Origin: Bradyrhizobium huanghuaihaiense
Lineage (GTDB): Bacteria; Pseudomonadota; Alphaproteobacteria; Rhizobiales; Xanthobacteraceae
Assembly: GCF_007830635.1 (NCBI RefSeq)
Contig: NZ_VLLA01000021.1
Span: forward strand, 124,001 to 188,000
Length of the DNA: 64,000 nucleotides
Reading direction: 5' to 3'
The notes under the pieces were generated by a model. The model saw only the letters and a program-made list of their open reading frames with translations. It was not told the DNA's origin and searched no databases. Within the stretch, counting starts at the first letter, position 1, and each line of letters begins with the position of its first letter. Below, in pieces: positions 16,952 to 24,171 of the stretch. The position numbers and the translations under genes were made by a program.

Positions 16952-17758
16952 CTATTTGTGCAACTGGGTGAGACCGGTCGGCGGACCATCGACCGCGGTC
17001 CAGCCGCCGTCAACGAACAACGTGCTGCCGCTGACATAGCTCGCGGCGTCCGAGGCGAGATAAGCCACGGCGGTGGCGACCTCGTCCGCACTGCTCCAGC
17101 GGTTGAACACGGTGTGGCCGGCGTAAAGATTGTAGATGTCGGGACGCTGCTTGAACGGGCCGGTCAGCGCGGTCTCGGCGATACTCGGCGCAATCGCGTT
17201 GACGCGCACGCCGGCATGGCCGACCTCGGAGGCAAAGCCCTTCACCAAGAGGCCGATCGCCGCCTTGGTGGAGCCGTAGACGCCAAGGCCGGGCTCGATG
17301 GTCACCGCGCGCACCGAGGAGCAGGCAATGATGCTCCCGCCCTTCTGCGCGACCATGATGCGGCCGAAGGCCTGGAAGAACCAGACCGTGCCCTTGACGT
17401 TGAGGTTGAGGACGCGGTCGAGATCCTCCTCGGTGTAGTCGAGGATGGTTTTGCGGATGTTGAGCCCGGGCGTCGTCACGGCGATGTCGAGCCGTGGGAA
17501 CTTTTGCATCACGGTTTTCGCCAGTGCGTTGACGTCCGCAGCGCTCGCGGCATCGCAGCTGGCTGCTTCCGCCCACCCGCCCTTCTCGCGAATGCCGGCC
17601 GCGGTTGCTTCCGCAGCGCCAAGCGCGCGATCGGCGCAGACGACGCGGGCCCCTAACCCGGCCAGCGCCTCGGCCGACGATTTGCCGATCCCCGAGGCGG
17701 CACCGAGCACCACGGCCGTCTTGCCGGTGAGATCGAAGAGCTTGCGATAGTCAGTCAC
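16952..17758 (-). CDS. SDR family NAD(P)-dependent oxidoreductase
   Basis: This 268-residue classical short-chain dehydrogenase has the cofactor motif GAASGIGKSSAEALAG near residue 19, a catalytic Tyr-Lys pair in YGSTKAAIGLL, the preceding active-site Ser in ACSSVRAV, and the C-terminal SYVSGSTLFVDGGWTAVDG. It probably oxidises or reduces a hydroxyl/keto group of a sugar acid or hydroxyacid in the cytoplasm. The gene follows the TRAP transporter genes on the same strand with a 24-bp gap after DctM, so it most likely acts on the transported compound. The substrate is not identifiable. Confidence 0.88.
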   Translation of the reverse strand: MTDYRKLFDLTGKTAVVLGAASGIGKSSAEALAGLGARVVCADRALGAAEATAAGIREKGGWAEAASCDAASAADVNALAKTVMQKFPRLDIAVTTPGLNIRKTILDYTEEDLDRVLNLNVKGTVWFFQAFGRIMVAQKGGSIIACSSVRAVTIEPGLGVYGSTKAAIGLLVKGFASEVGHAGVRVNAIAPSIAETALTGPFKQRPDIYNLYAGHTVFNRWSSADEVATAVAYLASDAASYVSGSTLFVDGGWTAVDGPPTGLTQLHK

Positions 17759-17782
17759 GGACGGATTCTCCCTGTGTTGCTG

Positions 17783-19075
17783 CTATCCCTTGTAGCCCAT
17801 CAGCAGGCGAGGCAGCCACAGCGAGAACGCGGGGACGTAGGTCACGAACATCAGAGCTGCGATCAGGGCAGCATAGAACGGCAGGATGGTGCGCATCACC
17901 GCGCCGACCGAGATGCCGCCGATGGCGCAGCCGACGAACTGCGTCGTTCCGACCGGCGGGGTGTTCAGTCCGAGCGCGCAGTTGATCAGCATCAGCATTC
18001 CGAACTGCACCGGGTCCATGCCGGCTTTCATCGCGATCGGCAGGAAGATCGGGGTGCAGATCAGGATGGTCGCCGCCATGTCCATGAACGTGCCGAGCAC
18101 GAACAGGATGATGTTGATGAGCAGGAAGATCATCCAGGGCTGCGAGGACACCTTGCTCATGAGGTCGCCGGCGAAATCGGCCACCTCGTAGAGACCCATC
18201 AGGTACTGGAACATGGTGGAGACGCCGATCAGCAGCAGCACCACGCCCGTCGTCTTCACCGCCTTGGCCGCGGCCCGCAGGAAGTTCTGCAGGGTCATGG
18301 TGCGGTAGATGAAGAAAGTCAGCAGGATCGTGTAGGTGACCGCAACGGCTGCGGATTCGGTGGCCGTGAAGACGCCGGACAGGATGCCCGCCAGGATGAT
18401 GCCGACGATCAGCAGGCCGGGCAGCGCGGCCGCGAGCGAGCGGAACACCTCGGCCCAACCCGGAAACTTGCCGGCCGGATAGCCGCGCTTCACCGCGACG
18501 GCGTAGGCAGCGACCAGCATGCACACCATCAGCACCAGCGCTGGCAGGAGACCCGCGGCGATCAGCGCGCCGATCGAGACCTTGCCGCCGGCTGCCAGCG
18601 CATAGATGATCATGTTGTGGCTGGTCGGCATCAGCGCGCCCACCAGCGAGGCATGGGTGGTGACGTTGACGGCGTAGTCGGTGTCGAACCCTTCCTTTTT
18701 CATCATCGGGATCATCACCGCGCCCATCGCCGACACGTCGGCCACGGGCGAGCCGGAGACGCCGCCGAACAGCGTGCAGGCGACCACGTTCGACATGCCG
18801 AGGCCGCCGCGGATGTGGCCGACGAGATTCTTGGCGAGCTTCACGATCTTGTCGGCGACGCCGCCATGCAGCATCAGCTCACCGCTGAAGACGAAGAACG
18901 GGATGGCCAGGAACGAGAAGATGTTCATCCCCGACATCATCTGCTGGAAGATGACGGCCACCGGCAGGCCTTCGTAGAGGATGGTGCAGATCGCCGAGAG
19001 GCCGATCGCGAAGGCGACCGGAACGCCGAGGATCAGGAAGCCGAAGAAAGTGGCGCCGAGGATGATCAGTTCCAT
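17783..19075 (-). CDS. TRAP transporter large permease subunit (DctM family)
   Basis: This 430-residue DctM-type membrane protein is predicted to have about 12 helices. It contains the family segments GVPVAFAIGLSAI, IPFFVFSGELM, GGVSGSPVADVSAMGAVMIPMMKKEGFD and MDMAATILICTPIFLPIA. The large subunit forms the sodium-coupled transport path of TRAP importers. It overlaps the DctQ gene by 10 bp and belongs to a leftward operon dctP-dctQ-dctM-SDR. The substrate cannot be read from this subunit. Confidence 0.92.
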   Translation of the reverse strand: MELIILGATFFGFLILGVPVAFAIGLSAICTILYEGLPVAVIFQQMMSGMNIFSFLAIPFFVFSGELMLHGGVADKIVKLAKNLVGHIRGGLGMSNVVACTLFGGVSGSPVADVSAMGAVMIPMMKKEGFDTDYAVNVTTHASLVGALMPTSHNMIIYALAAGGKVSIGALIAAGLLPALVLMVCMLVAAYAVAVKRGYPAGKFPGWAEVFRSLAAALPGLLIVGIILAGILSGVFTATESAAVAVTYTILLTFFIYRTMTLQNFLRAAAKAVKTTGVVLLLIGVSTMFQYLMGLYEVADFAGDLMSKVSSQPWMIFLLINIILFVLGTFMDMAATILICTPIFLPIAMKAGMDPVQFGMLMLINCALGLNTPPVGTTQFVGCAIGGISVGAVMRTILPFYAALIAALMFVTYVPAFSLWLPRLLMGYKG

Positions 19076-19617
19076 GAGGGGACGACCTCTTCGCCGCGCA
19101 GGAGAGCAATGATGTGCTCGATGGAAAAGGAGACGATCAGGACGCCGGAGGCGATCAGCGGCACGTAGCGGATCACTTCAGGCAAGCCGAGATTGGGGAT
19201 TTTCACGGTGCCGACCGATGATCCGAGGATCCAGCCGTTATAGGCCATCGCGATGCCGAACACGGCCACCAGAACGTGGATCACGATCTCGATCTTCTCA
19301 CGCACATGATCCGGAAGCATGACCAGCAGACTGTCCATGCCGATGTGGCCGGCATCGCGCACGCCGACGGCGGCACCGATGAGTGTGACGTACAGGATCA
19401 GGACCAGCGCCAGATTCTCGGTCCAGGTCGGGCTGGAATTGAGCACGTAACGTCCGAACACCTGGTAGAACACGATGGTGACGATGACGAGCAGTCCGGT
19501 CACCGACAGATACATGCCGAGGCGCGCGATAGGTGCATTGATCCGCGAGAGCAGGCCAGTGGACGGCCGTCCGGTGACCGCCTCCTGCTCGTGATCTGCA
19601 ACGTGTGGGTCTGTCAT
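19066..19617 (-). CDS. TRAP transporter small permease subunit (DctQ family)
   Basis: This 183-residue protein with four predicted membrane helices matches DctQ subunits: YLSVTGLLVIVTIVFYQVFGRYV in helix 1, TWTENLALVLILYVTLIGAA after it, and DAGHIGMDSLLVMLP. Small TRAP subunits are required together with the large permease. The 3' end overlaps the DctM gene by 10 bp and the gene lies 65 bp after the DctP gene. Length and order are standard for the family. Confidence 0.9.
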   Translation of the reverse strand: MTDPHVADHEQEAVTGRPSTGLLSRINAPIARLGMYLSVTGLLVIVTIVFYQVFGRYVLNSSPTWTENLALVLILYVTLIGAAVGVRDAGHIGMDSLLVMLPDHVREKIEIVIHVLVAVFGIAMAYNGWILGSSVGTVKIPNLGLPEVIRYVPLIASGVLIVSFSIEHIIALLRGEEVVPSWN

Positions 19618-19682
19618 CGCGCGCCTCCCTCGCGAGGGTCCGGGGTCACCTCGCGGCGACGCCGGACCCGATCCGCCGTGCC

Positions 19683-20654
19683 TTACTTCGTGTCCTGGAT
19701 ACGCTTGACGAGGCCCTGCAGCTTCTCGTCGCCAGCGAACTTCTGGTACACCGGCTTCATCGCGTCGACGAACTCCTGCTTGTTGGCGATCGTGACGACC
19801 TGAACGCCGGCCGCCTCGACGGTCTTGCGGGAGGCCTGCTCGCGCTCGTCCCAGAGCTTGCGCATGACCGGCACCGATTCCTTGGCTGCCTTGCGGACCA
19901 TGGCCTGATCCTCCTTGCTCAGCGTGTCCCAGACCTTTTTGGACATCACGAGAACTTCGGGGGCGAGCGAGTGCTCGGTGACGTTGTAGAACTTGGCCGC
20001 CTCGAAATGACGCGAGGATTCGTAGGAGGGCCAGTTGTTCTCGGCGGCGTCCACGAGGCCGGTCTTGAGCGCGGTGTAGACCTCGCCATAGGGCATGGGC
20101 GTCGGGTTGGCGCCGAGGCTCTGGATCATGCCGACCCAGAGATCGGATTGCTGGACGCGGATCTTCAGGCCCTTGAGGTCGGCGAGCGACTTGACCGGAG
20201 CCTTGACGGTGTAGATGGACCGGGCGCCGCTGTCGTAATAGGCAAGGCCGACCAGGCCCGCGGGCTCCATGGCCGCCAGGATCTCGTCACCGATCGGCCC
20301 GTCAAGGACCGTGCGCATATGCTGCGTGTCGCGGAAGACAAAGGGCAGGCAAAGCGCGATGGTTTCGGGCACGAAGTTGTTGAGCGGCGATGCGTTGATC
20401 CGCATCATGTCGAGCGCGCCGATCTTGAGCTGCTCGATGGTGTCCTTTTCCGAGCCCAGGGCGCCGTTGGGAAACACCTTCACGCCGAGCTTGCCGCCGC
20501 TCGCCGTCGCGAGCTGCTTGCCCATGAACTTGACGGCCTCGACGGTCGGATAGTCGGCCGGATGGATGTCGGCGGAGCGGAAATCGCGGGCGGTCGCCAA
20601 GGGCGCCGAGACCGCCAGCACGGCGGCTGCGATGATACCGGTAAGTGTCTTCAT
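19683..20654 (-). CDS. TRAP transporter substrate-binding protein (DctP family)
   Basis: This 323-residue periplasmic receptor starts with a signal peptide, MKTLTGIIAAAVLAVSAPLA, cleaved after ATA. The mature protein has the DctP signatures KVFPNGALGSEKDTIEQLKIGALDM, LKGLKIRVQQSDLWVGM (with the conserved carboxylate-binding Arg) and YTALKTGLVDAAENNWPSYE. It probably binds a sugar acid or other organic acid. It heads the leftward TRAP operon and is divergent from a cyclase-family gene, with a large palindrome in the shared control region at 20793-20823. Confidence 0.92.
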   Translation of the reverse strand: MKTLTGIIAAAVLAVSAPLATARDFRSADIHPADYPTVEAVKFMGKQLATASGGKLGVKVFPNGALGSEKDTIEQLKIGALDMMRINASPLNNFVPETIALCLPFVFRDTQHMRTVLDGPIGDEILAAMEPAGLVGLAYYDSGARSIYTVKAPVKSLADLKGLKIRVQQSDLWVGMIQSLGANPTPMPYGEVYTALKTGLVDAAENNWPSYESSRHFEAAKFYNVTEHSLAPEVLVMSKKVWDTLSKEDQAMVRKAAKESVPVMRKLWDEREQASRKTVEAAGVQVVTIANKQEFVDAMKPVYQKFAGDEKLQGLVKRIQDTK

Positions 20655-20792
20655 CTGGGCTTCCTCCTGAGGTGATTATGTCGTTGTCGGGCAGGCTGCG
20701 GGCCGTCTTGGGTCGCTCCACTTCAGGCGTGAAGTCAAGCGCCAATCTCGTCCCTAGGGCGGGCGGCATTCTCTGTCCAAGCCAAATCCAGC

Positions 20793-20823
20793 ATCGATCA
20801 ATGCAAGAGTTGCATCGATCGAT
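20793..20823. promoter_or_regulatory. Large palindromic operator between the TRAP operon and the cyclase gene
   Basis: Two 14-base arms, ATCGATCAATGCAA and TTGCATCGATCGAT, surround a GAG centre and pair at 13 of 14 positions. The inner ATGCAA-GAG-TTGCAT is perfect. It lies in the gap between the DctP start (20654, leftward) and the cyclase start (20950, rightward), the normal place for an operator of a dimeric regulator controlling both. No regulator gene for it is adjacent. The rest of 20655-20949 shows nothing else I recognise. Confidence 0.6.
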
Positions 20824-20949
20824 TTCTGGCGCAATTCGCACTATGGTGGGCATGGCGGGCTGGCTCGACGTCGCCGGAGCGTGACTTGACGCCTCCAATG
20901 GAGGCCCCTCAAGATGTCCCAAACACCGGACTGTCGCGAGGGAATGCCT

Positions 20950-21726
20950 ATGCCGCGGAAGCTGATCGATATTTCCGTGCCGCTCCGAAACGACGTGACG
21001 TCCGATCCGCCCGGTAATCACCCGACCATCAACTATATCGATCACCAGCAGGGCTTGCCGCGCATGCTGCAGTTCTTCGACGGCCTCAAGGCTGAAGACC
21101 TGCCGGATGGCCAGGGCTGGGCCGTGGAGCAGGTGTCGCTGTCGACGCACAACGGCACGCATCTCGACGCGCCCTGGCACTTCCATCCGACCATGAATCA
21201 CGGCGAGCGGTCATGGACCATCGACGAGGTGCCGCTGGAGTGGTGCTTTCAGCCCGGCGTGAAGCTCGACTTCCGGCATCTGCCTGACGGCTATGTCGTG
21301 ACTGCCGGCGATGTCGAGGCGGAGCTCAAGCGCATCGGGCATACGCTGTCGCCGCTCGAGATCGTGGTCGTCAACACCAGCGCCGGCGCCAAATTCGGCC
21401 AGGCCAGTTACGTCAACTCCGGTTGCGGCATGGGCTATGAAGCCACCATGTATCTGCTCGAACGCGGCGTGCGGCTGACCGGCACCGATGGCTGGAGCTG
21501 GGACGCGCCGTTCGTCTTCACCGCGAAGAAATATGCCGAAACCAAAGACGCCGGCCTGATCTGGGAAGGCCACAAGGCGGGACGCCACATCGGCTATTGC
21601 CATCTCGAAAAGCTGCACAATCTCGATCAATTGCCTTCCACCGGATTCAGGGTCTCGTGCTTCCCGGTGAAGATCGAACGCGCCTCCGCGGGCTGGACCC
21701 GCGCCGTCGCCATCATCGACAACTAG
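20950..21726 (+). CDS. Cyclase family protein (kynurenine formamidase-like metal hydrolase)
   Basis: This 258-residue protein of the cyclase/KynB fold opens with KLIDISVPLRNDVTSDPPGNHP and has the metal-binding motif His67-Asn-Gly-Thr-His71-Leu-Asp73-Ala-Pro followed by His77. Relatives hydrolyse amides or lactones with a divalent metal (kynurenine formamidase, isatin hydrolase, some dehydratases). ATG at 20950 is chosen because GAGGGA lies 6 nt upstream; an ATG at 20914 with GGAGG further upstream is possible and adds 12 residues. It is longer than KynB (about 210), which argues against simple formamidase function. Divergence from the TRAP operon suggests it acts on the imported compound. 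Confidence 0.87.
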   Translation: MPRKLIDISVPLRNDVTSDPPGNHPTINYIDHQQGLPRMLQFFDGLKAEDLPDGQGWAVEQVSLSTHNGTHLDAPWHFHPTMNHGERSWTIDEVPLEWCFQPGVKLDFRHLPDGYVVTAGDVEAELKRIGHTLSPLEIVVVNTSAGAKFGQASYVNSGCGMGYEATMYLLERGVRLTGTDGWSWDAPFVFTAKKYAETKDAGLIWEGHKAGRHIGYCHLEKLHNLDQLPSTGFRVSCFPVKIERASAGWTRAVAIIDN

Positions 21727-21736
21727 ACGCGACGCA

Positions 21737-22465
21737 TTACTCGCCGTCGAGGCCGCTCTCGGCGAGCTCACGTAGCGCATCGATGTCGAGCACCACGATG
21801 GCACCATGCTCGAGACGAACCCATCCGCGACCGGCCCAGGCGCGCAATTGCTTGTTGATGCTCTCGCGTGTCATCCCCACCATCTCACTGATCTCCTGTT
21901 GGGTGATGGCGAGCGTGCCGCTGCCGGAGTCGAGCTTGCGCTCCTCGGTGAGGCCGAGCAGCGCGCTTGCCAGCCGCCCCGGCAGATTTTGCAGGATCAC
22001 CTGCTCGACCTGCTGGCTGGTCCAGCGCAGGCGCGCGCAGAGCAGCTCGATGAACTTCATCGCCAGCGCTGGTTGACTCTTCACGAACGGCAGGAAGTCG
22101 CGGCGGTCGATGATGTAGAGCTCGCAATTGGTGTTGGCGGTCGCATCCGCCGATCGCGGCGCACCGTCGAGAACCGCGATCTCGCCAAAAATCTCGCCGG
22201 GGCCGATGAGATTGAGAATGGCATTCCGCCCGTCGGGCGATGAGGAGGATATCTTCACCGTTCCGGTGATCACCGCGAACAGGTTGTTGCCGGGATCGCC
22301 CTTGGCGGCGATCGTCGCACCGCGCTTCACGGTGGTGTGCTTGGCGTAGCGGCAGAGTTGATCGAGCGCGTCCGGCTCCAGATCCGCGAAGATCGGGTGC
22401 TTGCGCAGGACCGATAATTTGTTGCCCGCCGATTGTCGGGGGTCGCCGGTCTTGTCCTGAGGCAC
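21737..22465 (-). CDS. Crp/Fnr family transcriptional regulator (CRP-like)
   Basis: This 242-residue regulator has an N-terminal cyclic-nucleotide-binding barrel with the phosphate-binding cassette FGEIAVLDGAPRSADAT near residue 95, a long dimer helix, and a C-terminal winged helix with ITQQEISEMVGMTRESINKQLRAW. The intact Gly-Glu...Arg-Ser cassette suggests it binds cAMP or a similar nucleotide. No N-terminal cysteine cluster is present, so it is not an oxygen-sensing FNR. It ends 10 bp from the convergent cyclase gene. No target site could be assigned in this window. Confidence 0.9.
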   Translation of the reverse strand: MPQDKTGDPRQSAGNKLSVLRKHPIFADLEPDALDQLCRYAKHTTVKRGATIAAKGDPGNNLFAVITGTVKISSSSPDGRNAILNLIGPGEIFGEIAVLDGAPRSADATANTNCELYIIDRRDFLPFVKSQPALAMKFIELLCARLRWTSQQVEQVILQNLPGRLASALLGLTEERKLDSGSGTLAITQQEISEMVGMTRESINKQLRAWAGRGWVRLEHGAIVVLDIDALRELAESGLDGE

Positions 22466-22757
22466 GCCGCTGGGCTCCTAAGGCTGCGAGGCACTGGAGT
22501 TCCTGCGTAGTGAGTGTTGTCCGGCTTTTCAACCGGAAAGCACGCCCACGGTTTGAGGCAAATGCGGCGAAAATGCCTCCGCCCGGCTTGAAGCCCGCAT
22601 CCGAAGGATGCGCCAAAGCACCCCGTCGATGCAGAGTTGCAGGCCCCGCAGGTCATTGTTGTGTTGAGGCGCTGCCGAGCGGCCAACAGCCGACTGCGCC
22701 CGAGTGGGCGGCTAGTACATTACTAGCACATTAGACCGGGATCCACGATCGAGAGCT
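22466..22757. other. Intergenic region with small hairpins, no gene
   Basis: No credible gene was found on either strand. It holds a 7-bp stem, CGCATCC and GGATGCG around GAA at 22596-22612, without a U-run, and an 11-bp tandem repeat at 22712-22733 described separately. A CCGG-bounded short stem lies near 22520. The region probably contains the promoter of the CRP-like gene, but no clear -35/-10 pair was recognised. Confidence 0.5.
22712..22733. repeat. 11-bp tandem direct repeat with embedded inverted repeat
   Basis: CTAGTACATTA at 22712-22722 is followed at once by CTAGCACATTA at 22723-22733, a one-turn tandem repeat with a single difference. GCTAGT and ACTAGC (22711-22727) also form a 6-bp inverted pair around ACATT. 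Helical-turn spacing of direct repeats is typical of sites for response regulators of the OmpR/PhoB type. It lies 25 bp beyond the stop of the 42-residue gene and 246 bp before the CRP-like start. Confidence 0.45.
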
Positions 22758-22886
22758 TCAACGCCTGGAATCGAGGTCGACCCGGCCTGCGCTGGTTTGC
22801 CGATCCGCCCACGCCAGAGCTGCGGCGAAAGTGACGAAGATCGCCACGACGACCATGGTCATCAGTAACGCGTCTGTGGGCATCAT
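22758..22886 (-). CDS. 42-residue single-span membrane microprotein, predicted FNR-controlled
   Basis: The frame runs from ATG-ATG at 22886 to TGA at 22758, with a strong ribosome binding site GGGAGGAG 3-4 nt before the start. The protein begins MMPTDALLMTMVVVAIF, has one hydrophobic segment of about 19 residues (8-26, rich in V, A and F), then a short polar tail rich in Arg and Asp that would face one side of the membrane. A perfect FNR/FixK box lies 52 bp upstream, with AATAAT at the expected -10 position. I do not recognise a named family. It lies directly downstream of the FNR-like gene on the same strand. Size and context recall small subunits or regulators of respiratory complexes, but the function is unknown. 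Confidence 0.75.
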   Translation of the reverse strand: MMPTDALLMTMVVVAIFVTFAAALAWADRQTSAGRVDLDSRR

Positions 22887-22937
22887 GCTCCTCCCGGATT
22901 GTTTGAGGGCATTATTTGCGACCGGTCCTCGGCGTCA

Positions 22938-22951
22938 TTGATCGGGATCAA
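22938..22951 (-). promoter_or_regulatory. FNR/FixK box of the 42-residue microprotein gene
   Basis: TTGATCGGGATCAA is a perfect TTGAT-N4-ATCAA dyad. Its centre is 31 bp from the centre of AATAAT (minus strand, 22911-22916), which places the box near -41.5, a class II activation geometry. It lies between the end of the FNR-like gene and the microprotein gene. Confidence 0.75.
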
Positions 22952-22978
22952 AAATTCGGGAGCGTTGCGGAAAGTCTC

Positions 22979-23692
22979 TCAGGCTGCGGCGAGGGCCTCG
23001 ACTCGCGCCGGGTCGAGCAGGCTGATCCCGCCGTGAATGATCTCGATCGCGCCGTGGCGTTCCAGCTTGGTGAAGGTGCGGCTGACGGTCTCGATGGTCA
23101 GGCCGAGATAGTCGGCGATGTCCTGGCGGCTCATCGGAAGCGGAACCGTGTCGGACGGCGCCTTGAGTGCCAACAGCCGTTCGCGCCAGCCAAGCAGGAA
23201 GGCGGCAAGCTTCTCGTCCGCCGAGCGGCGGCCGAGCAGGACCATATGGTCGCGCGCCTGGCCCAACTCGCGAATGGCCAGCTCGTTGATCCGCCTGAGC
23301 AGCTGCGGACGGTCCTCGATGAAGCGGCCGAAGGGCGCTTTTGCGAACTGGCAGACGGTCACCGCGCCGATTGCATCGGCCGAAAAATTGTGACGGCCGG
23401 AAAGATTCATCCCGAGGAAATCGCCGGGCAATGCGAAACCCACGATCTGCCGCCGGCCGTCGGGCAGCAGCTTGTACAGCCGCATGACGCCCTCGAGGAC
23501 GTTGTAGAACGAGGTCGTGATGTCCTCCTCGGAGAACACGGTCTCGCCCGAGGAAAAATGGACACGGCGTCCGAGATGCTCGAACTCCCTGAGTTCGGCC
23601 GGATCCAGCGACGAACAAACTGCCGATGCACGTACGGCACAATCGCTGCAGAAATGCCCGTTCGGCTCAATCGTGATCACGGAAGGCTTCAT
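22979..23692 (-). CDS. Fe-S type FNR/AadR-like oxygen-responsive regulator
   Basis: This 237-residue Crp/Fnr protein has an N-terminal cysteine cluster, Cys15-x2-Cys18-x7-Cys26, plus Cys114 in AVTVCQF, matching the four ligands of the oxygen-labile [4Fe-4S] cluster of FNR, FnrN and AadR. The barrel has PDGRRQIVGFALPGDFLGM. The winged helix, SRQDIADYLGLTIETVSRTFTKLE, carries the E-x-x-S-R recognition residues that read TTGAT half-sites. FixK proteins lack the cluster, so this one should sense oxygen directly. Its own upstream region has the box at 23777-23790 shared with cytochrome c, suggesting autoregulation. It is the best local candidate to bind the boxes across 22938-37417, though a FixK encoded elsewhere could bind them too. 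Confidence 0.93.
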   Translation of the reverse strand: MKPSVITIEPNGHFCSDCAVRASAVCSSLDPAELREFEHLGRRVHFSSGETVFSEEDITTSFYNVLEGVMRLYKLLPDGRRQIVGFALPGDFLGMNLSGRHNFSADAIGAVTVCQFAKAPFGRFIEDRPQLLRRINELAIRELGQARDHMVLLGRRSADEKLAAFLLGWRERLLALKAPSDTVPLPMSRQDIADYLGLTIETVSRTFTKLERHGAIEIIHGGISLLDPARVEALAAA

Positions 23693-23776
23693 CCACCGCT
23701 CCTAGCGTGGGTCCAGCTCCGCCCCCCGGCCGAGTCCGCCACGCGGCTGCATTTTACTGCAGCGCCACAAACGCGA

Positions 23777-23790
23777 TTGACCCAGATCAA
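23777..23790. promoter_or_regulatory. Shared FNR/FixK box between the fnr-like and cytochrome c genes
   Basis: TTGACCCAGATCAA fits TTGAY-N4-ATCAA. On the plus strand TATTCT (23812-23817) is centred exactly 31 bp away, toward cytochrome c. On the minus strand TAAAAT (23752-23757) is centred 29 bp away, toward the fnr-like gene. One box could therefore serve both divergent promoters. Confidence 0.72.
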
Positions 23791-23847
23791 TTTTGACCTC
23801 CCTCCCCCCTCTATTCTGCGCCGAGAGTTCGACGGGATCCCCCTTCC

Positions 23848-24165
23848 ATGTTTCGATACGCGCTCCGCCAGGCCTTGATTGGCCTCTTTCTGATCACGCC
23901 TGCGGTCGCGGCTCCCACCGCCGAACAACGCGGCAAGGCCTTTGCACGGACCAATTGCGCGCGCTGCCACGCGATCGACCGCGTCTCCGAGAGCCCGCTC
24001 AAGATTGCCCCACCGCTGCGCACCCTGCATCGGCGCTATCCGATCGAGACCCTTGGCGAGGCGCTGGCCGAAGGCATCTACACCGGCCACGCCGACATGC
24101 CCGCCTTCGAGCTCAGTCCGGACCAGATCCACGATCTGCTGTCCTTCCTGAAGACACTGGAATAG
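23848..24165 (+). CDS. Small periplasmic class I cytochrome c
   Basis: This 105-residue cytochrome has a signal peptide (FRYALRQALIGLFLITPAVA, cleaved near AAP), one heme-binding CxxCH (Cys37-Ala-Arg-Cys40-His41) and a likely axial Met84 in GHADMPAFELS, close to the C-terminus as in monohaem class I cytochromes. It probably shuttles electrons in the periplasm. The FNR box 58 bp upstream, with TATTCT at the right spacing, points to induction under oxygen limitation, so transfer to a high-affinity oxidase or a denitrification enzyme is plausible. Its stop is 6 bp from the convergent MlaD-like gene. Confidence 0.92.
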   Translation: MFRYALRQALIGLFLITPAVAAPTAEQRGKAFARTNCARCHAIDRVSESPLKIAPPLRTLHRRYPIETLGEALAEGIYTGHADMPAFELSPDQIHDLLSFLKTLE

Positions 24166-24171
24166 CCGGCC

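Noticed and set aside
22596..22612. Hairpin CGCATCC-GAA-GGATGCG as a terminator
   Set aside because: No U-run follows on either strand and no gene ends close enough; it may be a chance stem.
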